A DNA stretch of 5,001 nucleotides from Rubrobacteraceae bacterium (GTDB lineage: Bacteria; Actinomycetota; Rubrobacteria; Rubrobacterales; Rubrobacteraceae): the NCBI GenBank assembly GCA_013698525.1, contig JACCSM010000082.1, positions 1 through 5,001 of the forward strand, read 5' to 3'. The notes beneath the pieces are model-generated. The model ran no database searches and was not told the DNA's origin. It saw only the letters and a program-made list of their open reading frames with translations. Below, piece by piece: positions 1-4,512 of this stretch (position 1 is the stretch's first letter; each line of letters begins with the position of its first letter). The position numbers and the translations under genes were made by a program.

Positions 1-2
1 AC

Positions 3-368
3 GCGGCCATAGAGGCCGTCATCCGGCTCGTCAAGGACTGTGGTTGCCCCGAGAGCTGGAGTCAGGTCGGAGAGTACCCGAAGACGAGGATGGGCAAGGG
101 CCACTACGAGGGCAAGACCAACGCGGCCATCCAGTCCGACGACGAGGAGCTGCAGAAGATGGCCGAGCACATGATGGGTGACCTGTGCACGCCGGGCAAC
201 CCGCGCGACCTCACGGTCGATGGCGCGAAGGAGGTCCTGCGCGACTGCATGTACGACGGTATGGCCGTCAAGACGGGCAACGGCTACCGGCAGAATATCT
301 GGGGTGTCGCCCCGGAGATGGGCCGCAGGACGCAGCAGACCGCGAGCGAACGGCCCGGACCTCAGTAG
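3..368 (+). CDS. Iron-containing alcohol dehydrogenase, C-terminal fragment (5' end outside window)
   Basis: The reading frame is open from base 3 to the TAG at 366-368, giving 121 residues; the ATG at 90 is internal, not the start. The fragment matches the all-helical C-terminal end of group III (iron-dependent) alcohol dehydrogenases. It opens with the AAIEAV-IRLVKDCG-P helix. It then has the family signature MAEHMMGDLCTPGNPRD followed by a last helix (DGAKEVLRDCMYDGM). Such enzymes are cytoplasmic NAD(P)-dependent oxidoreductases acting on alcohols, aldehydes or maleylacetate; the substrate cannot be told from this part. The Asp/His metal ligands and the dinucleotide-binding domain lie upstream of the window. 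Compared with textbook members such as FucO, there is an extra charged segment between the two helices (around YPKTRMGKGHYEGKTN) and a tail of about 34 residues after the last helix. A hairpin terminator follows, so it is probably a separate transcription unit from the genes downstream. Confidence 0.85.
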   Translation, partial: AAIEAVIRLVKDCGCPESWSQVGEYPKTRMGKGHYEGKTNAAIQSDDEELQKMAEHMMGDLCTPGNPRDLTVDGAKEVLRDCMYDGMAVKTGNGYRQNIWGVAPEMGRRTQQTASERPGPQ

Positions 369-400
369 TCGGGCGATACTCGACGGGCGGTACGAAAAAC

Positions 401-424
401 GGGAGCGGGCAGCCGTCCGCTCCC
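401..424 (+). terminator. Likely intrinsic terminator after the dehydrogenase gene, possibly bidirectional
   Basis: GGGAGCGG (401-408) pairs perfectly with CCGCTCCC (417-424). A further G-U and a C-G pair extend the stem to 10 bp, closing on an AGCC loop. It begins 33 nt after the dehydrogenase stop. On the + strand only a weak T-rich run follows (ATCATTTG). On the opposite strand the hairpin is followed by GTTTTTCG (from the A run at 395-399), a better U tract. It would therefore also stop antisense transcription. Confidence 0.6.
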
Positions 425-465
425 ATCATTTGAAGCTGTATATTAAGAAGCAGACTGATCTTCGC
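425..465 (+). promoter_or_regulatory. AT-rich leader, possible promoter of the moxR operon
   Basis: Between the terminator and the ribosome binding site is a short AT-rich stretch unlike its surroundings. It contains TATATT at 439-444 and overlapping TATTAA at 441-446, either of which could be a -10 element. No convincing -35 lies at the right distance. A TTGAAG at 430-435 is too close to those boxes and would need a poor -10 (GACTGA) near 453. A promoter is expected here because the preceding gene ends in a terminator and the next four genes are closely packed, but the exact boxes are uncertain. Confidence 0.3.
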
Positions 466-474
466 GAAAGGGAG
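466..474 (+). promoter_or_regulatory. Ribosome binding site that selects the TTG start of the MoxR ATPase
   Basis: The purine run GAAAGGGAG ends 4 nt before the TTG at 479. The in-frame stop at 431-433 and the lack of any ATG or GTG between it and 479 leave TTG as the best start. An 8-bp palindrome, TTCGCGAA (461-468), overlaps the beginning of this run. Confidence 0.55.
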
Positions 475-478
475 CATT

Positions 479-1474
479 TTGTTCGAGAGCATCGAAGAGG
501 TCAGGGAGAGGCTCGCGGAGCAGGAGTACGTCTGCGACCGGCGCCTGGCGACGGTAGTGTACCTGGCCATGAAGCTGGACAAGCCTGTCCTCGTAGAAGG
601 CCCGGCTGGCGTCGGCAAGACCGAGCTTGCGAAGTCGCTCGCAGGAGCCGCGGACCGCTCGCTCATCCGCCTGCAGTGCTACGAGGGGCTGGATGAGGCC
701 AAGGCCCTCTACGAATGGGAGTATGGCAAGCAGCTTTTGTACACGCAGGTCTTGCGGGAGAAGATCGGGGAGGTCCTCGGTCCGACGGAGGGCCTGCGCG
801 AGGCCGCCGCGAAGCTGCGCGAGCAGGAGGACGTATTCTTCTCCGAGAATTTCCTCGTGGAGCGGCCCATTCTGCAGGCAATAACCTCAGAGACGCCGCC
901 GGTGCTCTTGCTTGATGAGATCGACCGAGCCGACGAGGAGTTCGAGGCGTTCTTGCTCGAGTTCCTCTCCGACTACCAGGTCTCCATACCCGAGATCGGG
1001 ACGGTCGAGGCCGAGCACGCCCCGGTCGTCATCCTGACCTCTAACCGGACCCGCGAACTCTCCGAAGCGCTCAAGCGCCGCTGCCTGCACCTGCAGATCG
1101 ACTACCCGAGCCCTGAGGTGGAACTGGAAATAGTGCGTCTCAAGGCGCCTGGCGTCGGCGACGCGCTGGCCAAGGAGTTGGTCGAAACCATACAGGAGAT
1201 AAGAGCCCTGGACCTGCGCAAATCGCCGAGCATCGGGGAGACGCTCGACTGGGCGCGCTCGCTCGTCGTCCTCGGCGCTCCGACCCTCGACAAAGACCTC
1301 ATCGAAGAGACCCTCAGCGTGATCGTCAAGTACGACCGCGACGCTGAGAAGGTGCTGGCGCACGTCGGCGGAAGCCCCGACCGCAAAGACCTCGGCCAGA
1401 AAGTACCTACCGGCGAGAACCCGCACGAGGCGATGTACGAGATGCACCGCTCCACCCACAAGCACACCCATTAA
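479..1474 (+). CDS. MoxR/CoxD-type AAA+ ATPase
   Basis: This 331-residue cytoplasmic ATPase starts at TTG. Walker A is GPAGVGKT at residues 41-48. Walker B is LLLDEID at 143-149, followed by the RADEEFEAFLLEFLSD stretch typical of CoxD-like MoxR proteins. Sensor 1 is TSN at 187-189, and the arginine-finger region is LKRRC (198-202). The lid helices, with SIGETLDWARSLVVLG, lie near the end. All catalytic motifs look intact. Residues about 97-122 form a charged helical insert (GLREAAAKLREQED) between the pore-loop region and Walker B. The C-terminus is basic and histidine-rich (MHRSTHKHTH). MoxR ATPases form hexamers that work with a VWA partner to remodel or metallate enzymes; CoxD, for example, matures the Cu-Mo site of CO dehydrogenase. 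The partner is the next gene, 6 nt downstream. The client is unknown here, so no gene symbol is given. Family assignment is firm; the specific role is inferred. Confidence 0.93.
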   Translation: MFESIEEVRERLAEQEYVCDRRLATVVYLAMKLDKPVLVEGPAGVGKTELAKSLAGAADRSLIRLQCYEGLDEAKALYEWEYGKQLLYTQVLREKIGEVLGPTEGLREAAAKLREQEDVFFSENFLVERPILQAITSETPPVLLLDEIDRADEEFEAFLLEFLSDYQVSIPEIGTVEAEHAPVVILTSNRTRELSEALKRRCLHLQIDYPSPEVELEIVRLKAPGVGDALAKELVETIQEIRALDLRKSPSIGETLDWARSLVVLGAPTLDKDLIEETLSVIVKYDRDAEKVLAHVGGSPDRKDLGQKVPTGENPHEAMYEMHRSTHKHTH

Positions 1475-1480
1475 CAGCTT

Positions 1481-3007
1481 ATGGACACCGTCATAAACGA
1501 CTTCGTGCAGGTGTTGAGGCGTCACCAGGTGAGGGTGTCTCCAGCGGAGAGCCTTGACGCCCTGCACGCGCTGGAACAGACGGGGCTGGGCGAGCGCGGG
1601 GTGGTGCGCGACACTCTGCGGACCACGCTCGTCAAGAACCTGGACGACATCGAGACGTTCGATAGGCTCTTCGACCTGTATTTTAGTCTGCGGCCGATGG
1701 CGGAGAAGCGGACCGCGAAGCTGGATGTGCACGACCACGATCACGACCAAGGCCAGCCGACGAGCATGGAGTTCGGTGAGGATGCCGATGGTGCGGCGCC
1801 CGACTCCGAAGAGCACAGCCACGAGGACAGCGAGAACACCGAGTTTCGGCGTCACTTCGACGAGGACAAGATGCGGCCGTCGGAGGACATCCACGGCGAG
1901 GCGGACAAGATGCGGCTCTCGATATTCTCGCAGGAGTTGATCCTGAACCGCAAACCAGGGGCCCTGGATCAGGCACTGCAGCGTATCACGCACCAGCTCA
2001 AGCTGCGCCGGGCCCGCGGCATGTTCAGCCCCGGCGACCTGGTCTCGCACGGCGATGGCGGCCAGGAACTGCCGCTCGACGTCTCCGCCACGGACTTTCA
2101 GGGGCTCGTCGACCACCTTCACGACCTGGACGTGGACGAGTCGCTCATCCGCCAGCTCGAGGAGCAGAGCGAGGAGATACTACGGGGCCTTCCGCAGCTC
2201 ATCGAGCAGATGGTCGAGTGTCAGAAGAAGCTCGAAAAGAAGAAGGATGACTCCGCCCTGATGCGGCGTTCGCTCCGCAAGATCTTCGACTACTCCCCCG
2301 CCGAACAAAGGGAGACCGAGGCTGCCATCCGCCGCATAGCCCGCCAGATCCACGGCGCGAAGACCCGCCGCCTCAAACAGGACCGCACCGGGCACATAAG
2401 CGTCCCCCACACCTTGCGGCGCAACGTCCGCTACGAGGGTATCCCCTTCAAGCCCGTCCTGCGGCGCCACCACGAGAAACGCCCACGCGTCGTAATGTTG
2501 TGCGACGTTAGCATGAGCACGAGGAACATGAGCCGGTTCTGGCTGCACATGGTCTACCAGATGCAGAGCCTGTTCTCGAAGGTGCGGACCTTCGTGTTCG
2601 TGGCCGATGTGGCTGAGGTAACGCAGTTCTTCGAGGAGAGCAGTATGGACCGGGCGGTGGATCAGGTATTCTCGGGGCGTGTGCTCGACGCCGACGTGAA
2701 CAGCGATTTCGGCAAGGCGGCCGAACAATTCAGGAACGAATACCTCCCTGCGCTGAACCACCGGACGACTCTTGTGATACTCGGCGACGGGCGTAATAAC
2801 GGCAAACCGCCCAACGCGGCGGCGCTGGAGGAGATCACACAGCACGTCAGGCAGACGGTCTGGATCACTCCTGAGCCAAAGTGGGGCTGGTCTCTAGGCT
2901 CTTGTGACATGCCGCTCTACGAACTCCTCTGCGACCGCGTCGAGGTCGTCAGGAGCGTGGACCAGCTCGCTGGCGTCGCCGAAGAACTGGTGAGGGTCCG
3001 CTCGTGA
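1481..3007 (+). CDS. VWA domain-containing protein, CoxE-like
   Basis: This 508-residue protein is the expected partner of the upstream MoxR ATPase. The N-terminal part (about 1-80) is helical. A hydrophilic Asp/Glu/His-rich linker follows (about 82-145), with HDHDHD at 84-89, EEHSHED, and DKMR twice, 13 residues apart. A charged, probably coiled-coil helix lies near 218-265. The C-terminal VWA domain begins near 335. Its MIDAS metal site has DVSMS (342-346) and GDGRNN (435-440, Asp436). The usual middle Thr is Ser408 in VNSDFG. The region after GDGRNN, with ITPEPKWGWSLGSCDMPLYE and SVDQLAGVAEEL, matches CoxE-like proteins. No signal peptide or membrane segment is visible, so it is probably cytoplasmic. 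No Shine-Dalgarno precedes the ATG, which sits 6 nt after the ATPase stop, so translation is probably coupled. CoxE/NorD-type proteins present the client to the ATPase; the client here is unknown. Confidence 0.92.
   Translation: MDTVINDFVQVLRRHQVRVSPAESLDALHALEQTGLGERGVVRDTLRTTLVKNLDDIETFDRLFDLYFSLRPMAEKRTAKLDVHDHDHDQGQPTSMEFGEDADGAAPDSEEHSHEDSENTEFRRHFDEDKMRPSEDIHGEADKMRLSIFSQELILNRKPGALDQALQRITHQLKLRRARGMFSPGDLVSHGDGGQELPLDVSATDFQGLVDHLHDLDVDESLIRQLEEQSEEILRGLPQLIEQMVECQKKLEKKKDDSALMRRSLRKIFDYSPAEQRETEAAIRRIARQIHGAKTRRLKQDRTGHISVPHTLRRNVRYEGIPFKPVLRRHHEKRPRVVMLCDVSMSTRNMSRFWLHMVYQMQSLFSKVRTFVFVADVAEVTQFFEESSMDRAVDQVFSGRVLDADVNSDFGKAAEQFRNEYLPALNHRTTLVILGDGRNNGKPPNAAALEEITQHVRQTVWITPEPKWGWSLGSCDMPLYELLCDRVEVVRSVDQLAGVAEELVRVRS
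1724..1915 (+). other. Region encoding the acidic, His-rich linker of the VWA protein
   Basis: Codons 82-145 encode a low-complexity hydrophilic stretch rich in Asp, Glu and His. It starts with alternating His-Asp (HDHDHD) and includes EEHSHED. Within it the 14-base string GGACAAGATGCGGC occurs at 1864-1877 and again at 1903-1916, which yields the repeated DKMR. Such linkers separate the N-terminal helical part from the VWA domain in MoxR-partner proteins. The His/Asp pattern could bind divalent metal, but that is inference. Confidence 0.55.
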
Positions 3008-3540
3008 TCGACCGGAAACAGGTGCCGTTCTCCAACACAGAGCCCTTTCGCTTCTGCCCCGCGGATGGCACGACCCTCGGAGACCCGCGCCCGAGCGGCG
3101 GCGTGACTTGTCCCGAGTGCGGCCGGTCGTGGTACCGCAACTCAGCCCCCGCGGTCGGGGTTGCCATAGTGCGGGACGGCAAGGCTCTCATCACCGTGCG
3201 TGCCAGAGAGCCGGAGAGGGGGAGGGTGGACGTGCCCGGCGGTTTCGTCGAGGTCGGGGAGCATCCTGCCAGAGGACTCGAACGGGAGGTGCTGGAGGAG
3301 CTCGGGGTCGAGATCAAAGTCGAAGGGAACCCTGTCCTGCTGGCGACGCATACCTACGGGCCCGACGGGAACTGGGTCCTCGCCATCAGCTATTTGGCGC
3401 GGATAGTGGACGGCGAGCCGAGCCCCGCAGACGACGTGGCCGAGATACGCTGGGTCTCGGCCGAAGAGATCGAAGACCTCGATTTCGCCTGGGAGCATGA
3501 CCGCAGGTTGGTTAGGGCCGCGTTGGAAGACGGAGGCTAG
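3004..3540 (+). CDS. Nudix hydrolase with N-terminal zinc-ribbon-like segment
   Basis: This 178-residue protein starts at GTG, which overlaps the VWA stop (GTGA, 3004-3007); TGAGGG at 2991-2996 can serve as its Shine-Dalgarno. The Nudix box is complete. Gly80, Glu86, then Arg94-Glu95 and Glu98-Glu99-x-Gly101 fit G-x5-E-x7-R-E-U-x-E-E-x-G-U, so catalytic Mg2+ binding should be intact. The preceding VDVPGGFVEVGE is typical. Residues 18-39 resemble a zinc ribbon of the type found in NudC-like NADH pyrophosphatases and related Nudix proteins. The second knuckle is CPEC (36-39), but the first is C-P-A-D (18-21), with Asp where a Cys is usual. The family hydrolyses nucleoside diphosphates linked to another group (NADH, ADP-ribose, dNTPs); the substrate cannot be read from sequence. 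Its place inside the operon suggests co-expression with the ATPase/VWA pair and the transporter. Confidence 0.92.
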   Translation: MIDRKQVPFSNTEPFRFCPADGTTLGDPRPSGGVTCPECGRSWYRNSAPAVGVAIVRDGKALITVRAREPERGRVDVPGGFVEVGEHPARGLEREVLEELGVEIKVEGNPVLLATHTYGPDGNWVLAISYLARIVDGEPSPADDVAEIRWVSAEEIEDLDFAWEHDRRLVRAALEDGG

Positions 3541-3544
3541 GAGG
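3539..3544 (+). promoter_or_regulatory. Perfect Shine-Dalgarno AGGAGG overlapping the Nudix stop codon
   Basis: AGGAGG overlaps the last two bases of the TAG stop (3538-3540) and lies 5 nt before the GTG at 3550. It fixes GTG as the transporter start and shows it is translated as part of the same messenger. It is the strongest ribosome binding site in the window. Confidence 0.8.
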
Positions 3545-3549
3545 AGCAC

Positions 3550-4308
3550 GTGGGTACGATAGACGGCTGGCTCGAAGGGTTCTTGCACGGACAGGTCGGC
3601 GTCGGGGTCATCCTGATCGTCAGCCTGCTGCTCGGTCTGCGACACGCGAGCGACCCTGACCACCTCGCTGCCGTTACGACCCTCATCGCGTCGGAGAAGG
3701 AGCGAGCCCGGGTACGCAAGGCGGGCGTGATGGGCTTTTTCTGGGGCCTGGGGCACGGGACAACGCTCGTGCTCGTCGGCCTGCCGCTCGTTCTCCTGAA
3801 CCAGTACCTGCCCGAGGTCGTCAGCAAGGTCGCCGAGGTCGCCATCGGGTGCATCATAGTGCTGCTGGCAGTGAGGCTTCTCGTGCGGTGGCGCCGCGGC
3901 CTCTACCACGTTCACGTCCACGCCCACGAAAGCGGCGAGGCCCACCGCCACGTCCACTCCCACGCCCAAAACGAGGCCCACGGGCACGCCCACCGCGTCC
4001 CGCGGCGCACTCCGCTGTCATCTTACGGCGTCGGGTTGGTGCACGGCATCGGCGGTTCTGGCGGGCTCACACTGCTGCTGCTCTCGACCATCTCGGACAA
4101 GGCTCAGGCGACCGGGGCGCTGCTGCTCTTCGCCGCCGGGACCGCCGTCTCGATGGCGCTCCTCTCTACCGCCTTCGGCCTCGTCATAGCCGGCGGTCCG
4201 ATAGCGCGCAATTTCGAGCGCGTCGCCCCCGTGCTAGGCGTCCTTAGCATAGCTTTCGGAGCGTGGTACGCGCTCGGGGCGCTGGGAGTAGTCGTTTATC
4301 CATTCTGA
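3550..4308 (+). CDS. NicO/UreH-type nickel/cobalt transporter with His-rich loop
   Basis: This 252-residue integral membrane protein has about six hydrophobic segments (near 17-31, 59-84, 94-113, 157-180, 186-212, 223-247). The first ends in RHASDPDH (31-38), the H-x4-D-H signature of the nickel/cobalt transporter superfamily. The second contains GHGTT (68-72), like the family's GHS/T motif, and the fourth has HGIGGSGG (165-172), a third conserved motif. Between segments 3 and 4 is a soluble loop with 11 histidines in residues 120-148, mostly spaced every second residue. Such loops occur in nickel/cobalt permeases and RcnA-like exporters and probably bind metal. The direction of transport cannot be settled from sequence. 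UreH-like proteins are usually linked to nickel supply, but no urease or hydrogenase gene is visible. The GTG start is set by the AGGAGG 5 nt upstream. It is the last gene of the operon and converges on aroE. Confidence 0.88.
   Translation: MGTIDGWLEGFLHGQVGVGVILIVSLLLGLRHASDPDHLAAVTTLIASEKERARVRKAGVMGFFWGLGHGTTLVLVGLPLVLLNQYLPEVVSKVAEVAIGCIIVLLAVRLLVRWRRGLYHVHVHAHESGEAHRHVHSHAQNEAHGHAHRVPRRTPLSSYGVGLVHGIGGSGGLTLLLLSTISDKAQATGALLLFAAGTAVSMALLSTAFGLVIAGGPIARNFERVAPVLGVLSIAFGAWYALGALGVVVYPF
3907..3993 (+). other. Region encoding the His-rich metal-binding loop of the transporter
   Basis: Codons 120-148 carry 11 histidines (120, 122, 124, 126, 132, 134, 136, 138, 144, 146, 148) in three clusters separated by short Glu/Gly/Asn-containing spacers. 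At DNA level this is a run of CCACG/CCACC-type imperfect repeats. The position between membrane segments 3 and 4 suits a cytoplasmic or external metal-binding loop; the side of the membrane is not established. Confidence 0.75.
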
Positions 4309-4329
4309 AGTAGCATGTCAGCACTTCAG
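4305..4329 (+). terminator. Possible weak terminator at the end of the operon
   Basis: CTGAAGT (4305-4311) pairs perfectly with ACTTCAG (4323-4329) around an 11-nt loop, which may add two further inner G-C pairs past a bulge. The stem starts inside the transporter stop codon (4306-4308) and is followed by GCATTTC, a weak T run. It is AT-richer than the hairpin at 401-424, so termination strength is doubtful. Confidence 0.4.
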
Positions 4330-4512
4330 CATTTCAGGTGTGATACCGAGCCCATTTGAATGGGGCGGCGTTCGGGCTGCGCGGGCTGGTACCCCGAGGC
4401 GCTCCCTTACGTCATTCCCGCGAAAGCGGGAATCCACTACTACGAGGAGGCACGTGGGCAATGGCTGGCTCCGTCGTGCCGTTGGCATTCACCCGGACTT
4501 GGAATCAGGCCT
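4330..4512. other. Convergent intergenic region without a recognisable gene
   Basis: Apart from the hairpins at 4305-4329 and 4414-4433, this stretch between the transporter and aroE shows nothing that can be supported as a gene. Short open frames here run on into the antisense of aroE, have no ribosome binding site, and arise from the SFPRKRES-type repeat. A weak ATTC...GAAT pair at 4487-4505 may be a decayed second copy of the repeat. No terminator for aroE with a clear T tract was seen on the minus strand. Confidence 0.5.
4411..4440. repeat. Dispersed-repeat-type hairpin with GAAA loop
   Basis: ATTCCCGC (4414-4421) and GCGGGAAT (4426-4433) form a perfect 8-bp stem closed by a GAAA tetraloop of the GNRA type. 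With flanking GTC and CCAC it matches a short repeat seen dispersed between genes in many bacterial genomes. Spurious translations of that repeat read SFPRKRES, as one frame does here. The core also fits the Neisseria dRS3 pattern ATTCCC-N8-GGGAAT. It lies between two convergent genes and lacks a T tract, so a mobile or REP-like repeat is more likely than a simple terminator. Only one full copy is visible in this window. Confidence 0.6.

Noticed and set aside
90..368. ATG at 90 as the start of a small 92-residue gene
   Set aside because: The frame is open upstream to the window edge and the upstream residues match the conserved helix of iron-containing alcohol dehydrogenases, so the ATG is internal.
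461..468. TTCGCGAA palindrome as an operator site
   Set aside because: An 8-bp palindrome is expected by chance in GC-rich DNA and there is no second half-site; its overlap with the ribosome binding site is noted, but nothing more can be supported.
887..2122. Long 411-residue open frame on the minus strand
   Set aside because: It lies wholly antisense to the ATPase and VWA genes, which have clear family motifs. The translation is a low-complexity Val/Leu/Arg-rich shadow typical of GC-rich codons read in reverse, with no recognisable domain.
2180..2845. Open frame of 221 residues on the minus strand inside the VWA gene
   Set aside because: It is antisense to the VWA domain, whose coding motifs (DVSMS, GDGRNN) are intact; no ribosome binding site or family match was seen.
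479..3007. Assigning the symbols coxD and coxE to the ATPase and VWA genes
   Set aside because: Although the proteins are CoxD/CoxE-like, no CO dehydrogenase genes (coxM, coxS, coxL) are visible, and many MoxR/VWA pairs serve other clients.
3142..3993. Open frame of 283 residues on the minus strand across the Nudix and transporter genes
   Set aside because: It spans the junction of two well-supported + strand genes and its sequence reflects the reverse of the His-codon repeats (Val/Gly/Asp runs), not a protein family.
3907..3993. Possible CRISPR or tandem repeat array in the CCAC-rich stretch
   Set aside because: The repeats are short, irregular and in frame with His codons of the transporter loop; there are no uniform repeats or spacers.
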